Counted from the first letter of the stretch, positions 51,070 to 60,365 are shown. The stretch: DNA of 64,000 nt from Chryseobacterium aureum (GCF_003971235.1 NZ_CP034661.1:4402001-4466000); one strand, 5' to 3'. Numbers and translations are program-made. Notes: generated by a model from the sequence alone, not told the origin.

Positions 51070-52995
51070 ATGAAAACAGAATCAAAGACAAAAGGATCTT
51101 CCTTCCGTCCGTCACAGAATGCAGACGGAATATCCGAGAATCATCACGCTGGCATCAACCGGCTGGTAAAGTTGTCACTGGTTGTGGAAGGAAAAATTAT
51201 TAAATACTATAAACACTTTACCCTTAAACAAAAGGCGGGTCATCATCATGAATTCAGTCTTATCCTTGCTCACGATGCATTGGGGGAAAGACAGACCCAT
51301 ACGTTGGCAGAAGCTAATCAATTTTTAGGAAAACGCCTTACTGCCATTATTTCTTACAAAGATATTGATAAAAGTCCCGAGAGAAATTTTGTGGGAATTA
51401 TTACCAAAGTAGGATTCAGTCAGGAAAAAATGAGTCTCGGAAACATTGTGCTTTCCGGATATAGTCCCACCATATTGCTGGATGGTGCTCCGCATATCCA
51501 GAGCTTTGGAGGCGGGCAGTCTGTTAATATGGGAATCATTGCTGAAGAAGTTATTAAGCAGGGAATTGATAAAGAACGATTCGATATCAGAGTAGATACC
51601 AATGATTATTCACAAATCATTTACAGCAGCCAATATAACGAAACCCATTACAACTATCTGGCAAGAATGGCAGAAGCATATGGAGAGCAATTTTATTATG
51701 ATGGTGAAGTTCTCCACTTCGGTAAGCTTCCGCCACAGAATAAGCCTATAAAACTGTTCTACGGAAGTAACGCAGATCATATCAGAGTGGAACTGAAGGC
51801 AGTACACACAAAACCTCAATACTATGGCTATAACAGCAGTAAAAACGAAAAGCTGACTTCCGGAGAAACTCCGGTTAATCATGTAAGTGATATTGCCCGT
51901 ACAGCCTATAGTCATAATGATAAGATATATAAAACTCCGGCCCTTCAGATGGCACCTATTAAAGCCGCTACTCATCTGGATGTAGAACATTCACAAAGAA
52001 GTGCGTCAGGGAGTGAAGCGGCCAATGTATTTTCAGTTTCCGGATCTACTACCGTTCCTTTTTTGCATCCGGGATGTATTGTGGATGTTCATATGAGAAA
52101 ACCGGACAGCGGTGAAACATCTTATTTCACGAAAGTGATGGTGACAGAAGCGGTTCATGAAATTGATACGATCGGACATTACACAGGAACTTTCGAATCC
52201 ATTGCTGCAGACACAGGCTTTCTTCCCAAACCGGAATTTATGGTACCGGCTGCCCAGCCACAGATTGCAACGGTAATTTCCAATACTGATCCGGAAGGAC
52301 AGGGAAGAGTTCAGGTGAGATTCGACTGGCAGATGAATGATACCACTCATTTTATCCGGGTAATGAGCCCTGATGCAGGAGGAACCGATCAGATCACACA
52401 AAACCGTGGTTATGTTGCCATTCCGGAAGTAGGAGATCAGGTGATGGTTAATTTCGTTCATAGCCATCCGGACAGGCCTTTTGTGATGGGAGGAATGTTC
52501 CATGGGGGAATAGGTCTTGGCGGTGGCGTTGATAATCGTGTAAAATCGATCCAGACAAGAAGCGGTCACAGAATCGTTTTCACAGAAGATGAAAGCATCA
52601 TTATCACGGATAAGAGCGGAAATGAAATTCATCTCGATACCACAGGAAGTAATATTAACATCACTGCACCGGAAACCATGACCCTGAACTGCAAAAATAT
52701 GAACATTAATGTTGGACAGAATATGACAACAACGGTGGGAGATAACCAAAATACAACAGTAGGTAATAATATTACAATTTCTGCCGGTAATGATATTATT
52801 GAGACGGCAACAGGTAACCGTATGGAGATGTCCGATAACCGCACGGAAATGGTGGATCATGATTATACAAGACAGTCTTCCACGTCTGATATTTTTGCAA
52901 AAAAAATGACTGCTATGAGTTCAGAGGATGATATTCTCATACAAAGTGCTAAGACTGTACATATGAATAGCGGTGAAAAAGGTACCAATCATTAA
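51070..52995 (+). CDS. vgrG: VgrG/TssI spike protein
   Basis: A 641-residue spike trimer subunit. The gp27-like part is at about residues 30-385, the gp5-like OB fold at about 400-480 (ATVISNTDPEGQGRVQVRFD, GYVAIPEVGDQVMVNF), and a beta-helical needle of repeated short strands lies at about 540-600 (NINVGQNMTTTVGDN-type repeats). A needle tip that likely carries PAAR or effector follows. It is directly upstream of a small ORF, an effector candidate and its immunity candidate, the usual cargo position. A weak -7 box (TATCTTTC, 51043-51050) precedes it. Confidence 0.92.
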   Translation: MKTESKTKGSSFRPSQNADGISENHHAGINRLVKLSLVVEGKIIKYYKHFTLKQKAGHHHEFSLILAHDALGERQTHTLAEANQFLGKRLTAIISYKDIDKSPERNFVGIITKVGFSQEKMSLGNIVLSGYSPTILLDGAPHIQSFGGGQSVNMGIIAEEVIKQGIDKERFDIRVDTNDYSQIIYSSQYNETHYNYLARMAEAYGEQFYYDGEVLHFGKLPPQNKPIKLFYGSNADHIRVELKAVHTKPQYYGYNSSKNEKLTSGETPVNHVSDIARTAYSHNDKIYKTPALQMAPIKAATHLDVEHSQRSASGSEAANVFSVSGSTTVPFLHPGCIVDVHMRKPDSGETSYFTKVMVTEAVHEIDTIGHYTGTFESIAADTGFLPKPEFMVPAAQPQIATVISNTDPEGQGRVQVRFDWQMNDTTHFIRVMSPDAGGTDQITQNRGYVAIPEVGDQVMVNFVHSHPDRPFVMGGMFHGGIGLGGGVDNRVKSIQTRSGHRIVFTEDESIIITDKSGNEIHLDTTGSNINITAPETMTLNCKNMNINVGQNMTTTVGDNQNTTVGNNITISAGNDIIETATGNRMEMSDNRTEMVDHDYTRQSSTSDIFAKKMTAMSSEDDILIQSAKTVHMNSGEKGTNH

Positions 52996-53000
52996 AAGTA

Positions 53001-53177
53001 ATGTCTATGGCCATTATAAGAAAAGCTGCGAATATTAAAATTATTACCCATAACAGGGATTCTGTTTTAGCCGGGAACATACACATGAACTCCCGTAAAA
53101 AGATGATATTCGATGCTATAGAAGATAACTTGGAGTTCAACAGTGTAAAAAAAATAAAAGCAGATGGCAGGGGTTAG
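53001..53177 (+). CDS. 58-residue ORF between vgrG and the effector candidate
   Basis: Begins 5 bp after the vgrG stop (ATG at 53001; a second ATG at 53007) and overlaps the effector start by 14 bp in another frame. The product starts MSMAIIRKAANIKIITHNRD and is basic, with no signal or membrane helix. It could be an adaptor for loading the effector on VgrG, or the N-terminal remnant of a longer effector split by a frameshift. The translational overlap on both sides favours a real gene. Confidence 0.5.
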   Translation: MSMAIIRKAANIKIITHNRDSVLAGNIHMNSRKKMIFDAIEDNLEFNSVKKIKADGRG

Positions 53178-54096
53178 TTACAATACTTGGTTTAAAGTCG
53201 CGAGGGAAATATTTCCTACATCTGTAAATTTTGAATGTACCAAAATCAGAGAGTATAATATTAGCTTGAATGAAACAAGAGAAATGAGATGTAAAGTAGG
53301 TGGAAAAAACGATGATAAGAGGCGTGATCTTAAATTCGAACTTAATAATTCAAATATATCATTATCTACTTCTGAATGGAGTGTCGAAAATGAATGGGTG
53401 ATAAGGACAAACGTGACAGGCAAAAAGCTTGGTGAAACTCTTATTACGGTAAAAGTGGAAGGAAAGAAATTAAATACAATTAAAATAAAATGTATTGATC
53501 ACAAAGACGTATTTTCTGAAAAAGATGTAGAAAGATTAGTTGAGGAAAATAAAATTTCTATTTCCCGGCATACAGCATGCATAATTGCTGCTGACAAACA
53601 ATTAGGGAAGTTATTACTGAACAATAAACACTTTATAACTGAAACTTCAAACAATAAAGCGAATGTTTATAATGCTTATACAAGAATAGATCAAATTAAA
53701 GATTACGGTTTTGTTAAGAATTTTCAAATTTTTGAACAAAGTACTTTTAAGGGAGGAGGTAATTATCAGCCAAAGGAATATAGTTCAGGAAAACAAAATG
53801 TAATCTCAAATTATTTAAAAAATGCAATGGGCAGTCAATTGGGTTATCATGTATTTTATTTTACCATTTTAAATGGCTATCATGTATTGCTGCTTGTTGT
53901 AAATGCGTCAAACCCATGTGATATGAAATTTAAAATATATGATCAATTAAGAGATAGAGGAGACTATCAAAATTTTTCCTTGATAGATGACAAGCTGTTG
54001 GAAATGAATGTCAATAATTGGTCAGGAGCAGCAAGTTTAACGCGAGATAAAACAGCATCAACAAAATTTGGGATATGGAAAATACAAAAAAAATAG
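53164..54096 (+). CDS. Putative T6SS effector (papain-like cysteine hydrolase)
   Basis: A 310-residue protein with no signal peptide, in the cargo position after vgrG. Residues about 25-112 look like an Ig-like beta domain (ETLITVKVEGKKLNTIKI). The second half resembles a papain/NlpC-like hydrolase: a Cys at a helix start (SRHTACIIAADKQL, C139), a His in a hydrophobic strand (GYHVLLLVV, H240), then an acidic/amide residue (KIYDQL, D260/Q261). That order is the classic Cys-His-Asp/Asn arrangement. Peptidoglycan or a small molecule in the periplasm is the natural target, given the lipoprotein immunity candidate behind it. Family not recognised; function inferred. Confidence 0.6.
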   Translation: MAGVSYNTWFKVAREIFPTSVNFECTKIREYNISLNETREMRCKVGGKNDDKRRDLKFELNNSNISLSTSEWSVENEWVIRTNVTGKKLGETLITVKVEGKKLNTIKIKCIDHKDVFSEKDVERLVEENKISISRHTACIIAADKQLGKLLLNNKHFITETSNNKANVYNAYTRIDQIKDYGFVKNFQIFEQSTFKGGGNYQPKEYSSGKQNVISNYLKNAMGSQLGYHVFYFTILNGYHVLLLVVNASNPCDMKFKIYDQLRDRGDYQNFSLIDDKLLEMNVNNWSGAASLTRDKTASTKFGIWKIQKK

Positions 54097-54776
54097 GATA
54101 CAGTATTTTGTTTTTATTAATGATGCTTTCATGTGACGGACAAGGACAGATCAGCTATTATGATACACAATTAAACAAAATCAGTAACAGTACTCATATT
54201 AAAAAACTGAAATTAAATCTATATCAGTATAAGGGTAAAGTGAATATCTCATCAGATTATACTGTACAATATGCGGGAAATAATGAAAAGATAATGACAG
54301 AAACGAAAGGATTAATTTTACAGGATTCTATATTTTCCTTAAAAACAAATTCTTTATACAGTACGGATTCTACTATAAAGATCGCAAGTTATCAGGAAGT
54401 GGAAAAAAATATTTTATATAAGGATGTAAATAATATTTATTATAACGCTACTTCCAGAAATAATAATTCTCCCTATATAATATTAGATTTAGTATCTTCA
54501 GAAGTCAAAGTATTAAGCGGCTATTATATCAGAGATAAAAATACTATTTATAGTTATGGAGGGATAAACTGCCAGAAATTGGAAGATGTCCAGATAAACT
54601 CCTTTACAACCGGAAAATATATAAATTCTATTACTGGGAAAACTATGTATTTAGGGTTCGACGGCAAAAGTATCTTCCAAAATGAAGTCAAATTGACTGT
54701 TGATGACGTAAAAAATTTGCCCATTGATAAAAAAATAAAAGACTCGCTCCAGAAAGAATATTTTTCTGGAAAGTAA
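54075..54776 (+). CDS. Putative immunity lipoprotein
   Basis: A 233-residue lipoprotein (lipobox LSC, Cys20) whose start overlaps the effector 3' end by 22 bp, so the two are translated together. The mature part is rich in Asn, Tyr and Lys, with repeated short beta units like KDVNNIYYNATSR and IRDKNTIYSYGG, the pattern of DKNYY-type proteins. Periplasm-facing immunity proteins of this kind guard against peptidoglycan- or membrane-active effectors. High AT content compared with the core T6SS genes suggests acquisition with the effector. Confidence 0.6.
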   Translation: MENTKKIGYSILFLLMMLSCDGQGQISYYDTQLNKISNSTHIKKLKLNLYQYKGKVNISSDYTVQYAGNNEKIMTETKGLILQDSIFSLKTNSLYSTDSTIKIASYQEVEKNILYKDVNNIYYNATSRNNNSPYIILDLVSSEVKVLSGYYIRDKNTIYSYGGINCQKLEDVQINSFTTGKYINSITGKTMYLGFDGKSIFQNEVKLTVDDVKNLPIDKKIKDSLQKEYFSGK

Positions 54777-54848
54777 TTATGGGCATACAATTGTGAAAAG
54801 CTGATAAAAATTTCTATATTGAAAAACTAAATAACCTTAAAAGCATCA

Positions 54849-55520
54849 ATGAACAAAATCACAGACCACCTGAAATATTTTTCCAAACTGTCAGCAGCAT
54901 TCATCCTCAGTATATTTAAAATGTATGCAATAGGAGCCATTTCAACCATTATTGTACTCGTCCTGGGAATCTATATCTTATCAGAAAAGCTGGGACCGTC
55001 TTTAGGACACACCAGTGCTGGAGGGTTTGTGATAACCACTATTACTGCTAAACCTCTTTCAGCAAGTTTGTTGTACCTGTTGACCATCATTGCTCCGTTT
55101 TTTACAGTGGTTTTTGCCACAAAATATGCAATGTCTGTAGTGATTAATAAACTGCTTCAGGATCATTCAAAAACAATTGTGGTACCCTTTATTGATAAAG
55201 TAATATCCGTATTTAAAGCAAAGCAGCCATCCGTAATCCGCACAAGCGCAGATTTTGCAATCGCTAAAGTAAAGCTTCTGAATGAGTTTAAAAACAGTTC
55301 AGAAAACAAAATACTCAAACGTATTTTAGGGTATGCCTTAAATAAAATAAAATTTGATGAGCTGAATCTGGGAGCTGAAAATGCAGATTTTTCAGAAATT
55401 ATCAAAACCACCCTTCTTGAAAAATTATACGAGCTGGCAGAACCTTCAGCGATGTTATTTTATCTCCTCATAGGACTTCAGTGGTTTACCTTAATACTGT
55501 TATACTTTTTGAATATCTGA
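54849..55520 (+). CDS. Hypothetical membrane protein in the T6SS cargo region
   Basis: A 223-residue protein with three likely membrane helices (about residues 25-47, 70-95 and 200-222), a basic central region (VISVFKAKQPSVIRTSADFA), and a hydrophobic C-terminus. I do not recognise it. It lies between the immunity candidate and clpV, with 72 bp before and 262 bp after. It may be a further immunity or envelope component, or unrelated. Confidence 0.55.
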   Translation: MNKITDHLKYFSKLSAAFILSIFKMYAIGAISTIIVLVLGIYILSEKLGPSLGHTSAGGFVITTITAKPLSASLLYLLTIIAPFFTVVFATKYAMSVVINKLLQDHSKTIVVPFIDKVISVFKAKQPSVIRTSADFAIAKVKLLNEFKNSSENKILKRILGYALNKIKFDELNLGAENADFSEIIKTTLLEKLYELAEPSAMLFYLLIGLQWFTLILLYFLNI

Positions 55521-55782
55521 AAGAAGTAAAAGCTGGGAATAATAATCTGCCATAAAATTGAGATATAAAAATGGAGCTTAAAAACAAAAAAACAGGGTTA
55601 TTACTTCTCTAATTGAAGAATTAACTATCTTTATCTCGTTTAGAATAAAATTTTTAATTTTAGCTACGTAAAAGAACAGTTTTTGATTCCCCGATAAAAG
55701 GGATGAAAAATACAGATCAATACCATCAAATCTGAAGAACACTAAAGCAGAAAGCAAATATATTAATATAAGAAAATTATCA

Positions 55783-58281
55783 ATGGGAGTACTAGTAACC
55801 AACGAAACCGTAAAGCAACTATTTCACATTGCACAGTCGATAGCGAAGGAAAATTATAACGGAACCTACGGAGGTCCGCACATTCTGCAGGCTCTGATGC
55901 ATAAAGATATCGGCCTCAATGAATTCCTGAAAAGTATAGATAAAGATCCCGGCTATTTCTACGAATGGGCAGACGTCCGTATTGAAGAATACCCCAAAAC
56001 CAACCACCTGCCTGATGAGGTAGGACAGGATGACGCCATAGATACCCTGATCGAAGAAGCAGATGATATCCGTTTAAAATTAGGACTGGATGAGATTACT
56101 CCTATCTGTATTCTTACCGCCATTGTAAAACCACAGGTTGTGTTCTCCCTTCAGCAGCTGAAGTCTCTGCCCCTGAGAGAACATGAAATTTTCAATCTGT
56201 ACAGAAAAGATACACCTTTTACCGTTTCAGAAGATGGTGATTTTTCGTCATTATTTTCAAATAACGGCTCAGATTATTCAGATAATGCATTTCCTTCCAT
56301 TAAAAGCTATTGCGTAGACAGAACGGCACAGGCAAGAAAAGGCGAAATTGAAAATATAATCGGCAGAGATAAAGAACTGAGAATGCTGGTAGAAATTCTT
56401 TGCAGGAGAAGCAAGCCGAATGTCATTATCATTGGAGAACCCGGAGTTGGAAAAACGGCTTTGGTAGAAGGATTTGCTACAGAAATCATCAAAGGGAATG
56501 TCCCTGAAATGCTTAAAAACGGTACCCTTTTAGAACTGGATACCGGTGCCTTATTAGCGGGAACCTCTTACAAAGGAGAAATTGAAGACCGTCTCAAAAA
56601 AGTAATTAATGAATGCAAGAAAATTGAAAAAGCCATCCTTTTCATTGATGAAATTCATACTCTTTTAGATCCTAAAGGAAGCATCGGAAACGTTGCCAAT
56701 CTCCTGAAACCTGAGCTTGCCAGAGGTGAAATTACCGTAATAGGAGCCACAACTCAGGAAGAATACAGGAAAATCATAGAGCCCGAACAGGCTTTCAACC
56801 GTCGTTTTGAAGTTTTAACCGTTTATGAACCGGATGAAAAGACCTGTGTGAAAATGATTGATGTGCTTCTTGAAGGCTATAAAAAACACCACGGTATTGA
56901 GGTAGAAAAAACAGCCCTGCCGGAATGTGTGCGTCTGGCCAAAAGATATGCAAAAGGCAAAAAATTACCGGATGCCGCTATTGACTTGTTAGACAGAACA
57001 ATGGCCGCTATTAAAATGCTTGATGAGTTATCAGAAAAAGAACTGGATAGCTGGAAAGAAAGCTATGATGCCCTCTTAAAAGAAGAATATGCAGACAGCA
57101 AAGACAAAGCCGATGAACTGATCTGGACGTACAACCTGCTGAGAGATAAAATTAGTCCGATTCTTTGGGGTTCACTCAGTGAGCAGCCATCCATAGACAA
57201 CTCCATGCCGGTAGATCAGATTCAGAAAATTATTGAAGACACGTACGCAGAACTTTTACAGCATGCTGCAAAAAAAAGAGAAAAAGTAGACCGGCTGGAG
57301 CTCGCTGCTGTCATGGCCGCTAAAACTAATATACCGATCGGTAAAATTCAAGCGCAGGAAAAAGAAAAGCTCCTGAATATGGAATCTCTTCTATTGAATA
57401 GAGTCGTAGGACAGGATCATGCATTAAAAATCCTTTCCGATGCTATCGTTGAAAACCGAAGCGGACTGAATAAGCCCGGACAGCCCATCGGATCCTTCTT
57501 CCTGCTGGGACCTACCGGAACCGGAAAAACAGAGCTGGCAAAATCTATGGCAGAATTGCTCTTCAATGATGAAAAAGCAATGGTACGTTTTGACATGTCA
57601 GAATTTAAAGAAGAACATTCTGCAGCATTGTTATATGGAGCGCCTCCGGGATATGTAGGATATGAAGAAGGAGGAATGCTTGTTAATAAAATAAGGCAGC
57701 AGCCTTACACGGTAGTCTTATTTGACGAAATTGAAAAAGCCCATCATTCTGTCTTTGATGTATTCCTTCAGATTATGGACGAAGGAAAAGTGCATGATAA
57801 ACTGGGGAAAGAAGGAGATTTCAGCAACGCATTGATCCTCTTTACCTCCAATATTGGAAGTGAAGAAATTGTAAAACAGTTTGAAGAAGGAAAAATTCCT
57901 GAATCATCTTCACTGATGCAGATTATGTCAAATTCCGGACGGTTCAGACCAGAGTTCTTAGCAAGAATTACAGAGATTATTCCTTTTGCACCCATCACAG
58001 AATCTATCGCGGAAAGAATCTTTACAATTCAGCTGAAATCACTACATACCTCATTAACCAGATTAGGAATTACCCTGAAAATCAGTGATGATGCTATAAG
58101 AAACCTTGCATTGGGCGGATTCAGCAGTAAGTATGGGGCAAGACAGATCTCCGGAGTAATCCGTTCACAGCTTGCCAGACCCATTTCCAAAATGATCGTT
58201 AGAGAAGAAGTAAAATCCGGCCAGACCCTTCATGTAGACTGGAATAAAGAAGAAGATACAATAAGCTGGAAAGTAGATTAA
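55783..58281 (+). CDS. clpV: ClpV/TssH AAA+ ATPase
   Basis: An 832-residue hexameric unfoldase that disassembles the contracted T6SS sheath. An N-terminal Clp-N domain (1-150) precedes two AAA+ modules: Walker A1 GEPGVGKTA (218-226) with ILFIDEIHTL, and Walker A2 GPTGTGKTE near residue 577 with VVLFDEIEKAHH. The short mid-region and T6SS context argue for ClpV rather than ClpB. It is followed by a lytic transglycosylase gene. Confidence 0.88.
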   Translation: MGVLVTNETVKQLFHIAQSIAKENYNGTYGGPHILQALMHKDIGLNEFLKSIDKDPGYFYEWADVRIEEYPKTNHLPDEVGQDDAIDTLIEEADDIRLKLGLDEITPICILTAIVKPQVVFSLQQLKSLPLREHEIFNLYRKDTPFTVSEDGDFSSLFSNNGSDYSDNAFPSIKSYCVDRTAQARKGEIENIIGRDKELRMLVEILCRRSKPNVIIIGEPGVGKTALVEGFATEIIKGNVPEMLKNGTLLELDTGALLAGTSYKGEIEDRLKKVINECKKIEKAILFIDEIHTLLDPKGSIGNVANLLKPELARGEITVIGATTQEEYRKIIEPEQAFNRRFEVLTVYEPDEKTCVKMIDVLLEGYKKHHGIEVEKTALPECVRLAKRYAKGKKLPDAAIDLLDRTMAAIKMLDELSEKELDSWKESYDALLKEEYADSKDKADELIWTYNLLRDKISPILWGSLSEQPSIDNSMPVDQIQKIIEDTYAELLQHAAKKREKVDRLELAAVMAAKTNIPIGKIQAQEKEKLLNMESLLLNRVVGQDHALKILSDAIVENRSGLNKPGQPIGSFFLLGPTGTGKTELAKSMAELLFNDEKAMVRFDMSEFKEEHSAALLYGAPPGYVGYEEGGMLVNKIRQQPYTVVLFDEIEKAHHSVFDVFLQIMDEGKVHDKLGKEGDFSNALILFTSNIGSEEIVKQFEEGKIPESSSLMQIMSNSGRFRPEFLARITEIIPFAPITESIAERIFTIQLKSLHTSLTRLGITLKISDDAIRNLALGGFSSKYGARQISGVIRSQLARPISKMIVREEVKSGQTLHVDWNKEEDTISWKVD

Positions 58282-58339
58282 TGATGAAGTGAAAAGGCAG
58301 ATGCGTAAATTTGTCTTTTTGCTCGTAAATAAAACTAAC

Positions 58340-59212
58340 ATGAAAACAATTGTCAGAAATATCTTTACAGGTTTTCTATTATTTAGTTCCGTTATCTTGA
58401 TCAACGGACAGTTTCTTGCTGCTTCCGATACCTCGGAAAGCAGTGTCAAAAAATATAAAAGTATTATTAATGCCAATAAAGATCTTGTAGAATTTATAGA
58501 ACAGCTTCTTCTTCAGAAAGGCCTTCCCAAACATTTAAGAAACCTGGCTCTGATAGAATCCCATTTTGACAGAAATATTACCTCCGGAGCCGGAGCCGTT
58601 GGAGTATGGCAGTTTATGACAGCGCATGCCAACCAGTACGGGCTTACGGAACAGGGACGTACCGATCTTTATAAAAGTACCAAAACAGCTGCTATTTCTT
58701 TAAGCAATCTGTATAAAAAGTATAATAATTGGGTAACCGTAGTCGCTGCTTACAACTGCGGTGAAGGAAATATCGCCAAAGCAATGGAAGCAGCAGGCTC
58801 CTCCCAATACCATGAGTTTTACAAATATCTTCCCGGGGAAACCATCAACCACGTGAAAAAATACCTGAATGCATGTTATGCTACGGGTGAGCTGCAAAGT
58901 GTATTGAATAATTATAATTCTTCAAGAATCAACAAAGTTTTTTTTGAGGATGGAAACAGGAAAACAACGCAGGCCGCTCTTTCCGAAACGGAGATCAATG
59001 CCGGGTTTAACCTCAAAGTGGTTGCCGATGAACTGAATGTAGACGTGGATAAAATTCTAGCCTGGAATCCGGGAATTGTGGAAGAACTGCAAAAAAAAGG
59101 GGAGAGTTCTTTTTATCTTCCGGTTGATCTGATGCCTGATTTTCTGCTCAGAAAGAATAAAATTTTGGTTCGTTCCATAAAAGAAGGACCCAATACTCAG
59201 GTTCAGCAGTAA
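58340..59212 (+). CDS. Lytic transglycosylase with a LysM-like tail
   Basis: A 290-residue exported peptidoglycan-cleaving enzyme. I start it at 58340 (MKTIVRNIFTGFLLFSSVIL), as a signal peptide begins there; upstream GTG/ATG starts would spoil it. The SLT core has the catalytic Glu73 in LALIESHFD, the GAVGVWQFM motif and VTVVAAYNCGEGNI. The C-terminal part (about 215-270, LKVVADELNVDVDKILAWNP) is LysM-like. It lies 58 bp after clpV in the same direction and probably opens the wall for T6SS assembly. Confidence 0.87.
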   Translation: MKTIVRNIFTGFLLFSSVILINGQFLAASDTSESSVKKYKSIINANKDLVEFIEQLLLQKGLPKHLRNLALIESHFDRNITSGAGAVGVWQFMTAHANQYGLTEQGRTDLYKSTKTAAISLSNLYKKYNNWVTVVAAYNCGEGNIAKAMEAAGSSQYHEFYKYLPGETINHVKKYLNACYATGELQSVLNNYNSSRINKVFFEDGNRKTTQAALSETEINAGFNLKVVADELNVDVDKILAWNPGIVEELQKKGESSFYLPVDLMPDFLLRKNKILVRSIKEGPNTQVQQ

Positions 59213-59232
59213 AATAATCGCAGAGTCATAAT

Positions 59233-59266
59233 AAAATGGCAATCCGTTGTAGCGGATTGCCATTTT
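59233..59266 (+). terminator. Terminator after the clpV-transglycosylase operon
   Basis: A perfect 14-bp stem, AAAATGGCAATCCG (59233-59246) against CGGATTGCCATTTT (59253-59266), with a 6-nt loop, 21 bp past the stop. Confidence 0.85.
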
Positions 59267-59422
59267 ATTTTAGAAAAATACTTCTGTTAAATCATGGCGG
59301 TTTTATATTAAAAATATCTTACTATCTCTCACCCTTGTGGAAAATTATTGTTTTTTCTGTTCTTCTCCGGTGAGTTAAAACGCTGTATTGATGCTGTTTT
59401 GAATAAAGCCATTAAATCTTCT

Positions 59423-59516
59423 GTCGTAGAATTACGACAAGAAATCGTAGAATTACGACAATTTTTCAGATTTTCTTTCAAAAGCTTTTTTTAGCAGAAA
59501 AGAGCCTTTATCTTTG
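59423..59516 (+). promoter_or_regulatory. tssD-2 promoter with twin palindromes
   Basis: GTCGTA-GAAT-TACGAC (59423-59438) and ATCGTA-GAAT-TACGAC (59444-59459) start 21 bp apart. The -7 box TATCTTTG (59509-59516) starts 50 bp after the second. A T-tract marks the -33 region. The pair is the best conserved of the three. Confidence 0.82.
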
Positions 59517-59564
59517 TTATACAATCACCAAATCACAAAATATTAACGATTAAAATTTACAATC

Positions 59565-59978
59565 ATGGCAGAAAGAAATTCAAGAGGAATCTTAAAATTC
59601 AACAACGGTGAAGGACAGAAGCTGTTAAAAATGAACTACAGTGTATCAAGATCTACAGACGTTTCAGGACGTGTAGCATCAGATCCTTCTAACGCATTAA
59701 TCAAAGTTACAGTAGAAGCTACTGAGAAATCAGACATTCTTGAAAGCTTGTTAAACGGTAAATACAAGCCAACAGTAGGAGAAATTACATTCAACAAATC
59801 TCACGAAGAAGGAACACTGATCACTCTGAAATGGGAAAACGGATATGTAATTCAGCATGAAGTAGACTTCGATGCCGTGGACAGCAACAGTATGCTGATC
59901 AGCTTCGTAGTAAGTGCAGAAACAATCGACTACGGTAATTCTCAGTTCACAGGATTATGGCCTTCAGCAGGTAAATAA
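59565..59978 (+). CDS. tssD: Hcp/TssD tube protein, copy 2
   Basis: A 137-residue paralogue, differing from copy 3 at only three residues (DFDAV for DFDAI, and NSQFTG for TSQFAG). At the DNA level copies 2 and 3 are almost identical, while copy 1 shows many synonymous changes. A terminator follows (60013-60053). Multiple Hcp copies often pair with different cargo or allow dose adjustment. Confidence 0.9.
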   Translation: MAERNSRGILKFNNGEGQKLLKMNYSVSRSTDVSGRVASDPSNALIKVTVEATEKSDILESLLNGKYKPTVGEITFNKSHEEGTLITLKWENGYVIQHEVDFDAVDSNSMLISFVVSAETIDYGNSQFTGLWPSAGK

Positions 59979-60012
59979 GCCTATTCATCATCTTAGTAAA
60001 AATAAAATTGGT

Positions 60013-60053
60013 ACAGAACAGTACACTCATCCGGGTATACTGTTCTGTTTTTT
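60013..60053 (+). terminator. Terminator after tssD-2
   Basis: A perfect 11-bp stem, ACAGAACAGTA (60013-60023) against TACTGTTCTGT (60038-60048), with the T-run continuing to about 60053. Confidence 0.85.
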
Positions 60054-60219
60054 TATTGATCCCAACCTATACAATTTTCCTCTGAAAAATTAACATTTTT
60101 TCGATGCTATTTACTATGTTATTTCTCTTGGTGGTGTAATAATATAGGCGTTTTGGTAAATTGATTTAAATATTTAAAATATTTATTTACAGCAATTTAT
60201 ATTTTTATTTAAATCTATA

Positions 60220-60313
60220 ATCGTAGAATTACGACAAGAAATCGTAGAACTACTACACTTTTTCAGATTTCCATTCAAATACTTTTTTTTCAAAAATGAC
60301 GGGGCTATCTTTG
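60220..60313 (+). promoter_or_regulatory. tssD-3 promoter with twin palindromes
   Basis: ATCGTA-GAAT-TACGAC (60220-60235) and ATCGTA-GAAC-TACTAC (60241-60256) start 21 bp apart. The -7 box TATCTTTG (60306-60313) again starts 50 bp after the second. Sequence between the fixed elements differs from the other copies, so the elements themselves appear to be conserved. Confidence 0.8.
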
Positions 60314-60365
60314 TTACATAATTATTGAAATAACAATTTATTACTAACGATTAAAATTTATAATC

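Noticed and set aside
52033..52860. A 275-codon minus-strand frame inside vgrG
   Set aside because: It is antisense to the VgrG repeats and rich in Cys, His and Ile, as expected from complementing a repetitive coding strand.
53001..54096. A frameshift joining the small ORF to the effector as one gene
   Set aside because: Kept as separate genes because both have their own starts and a normal translational overlap. I cannot exclude it without homologues.
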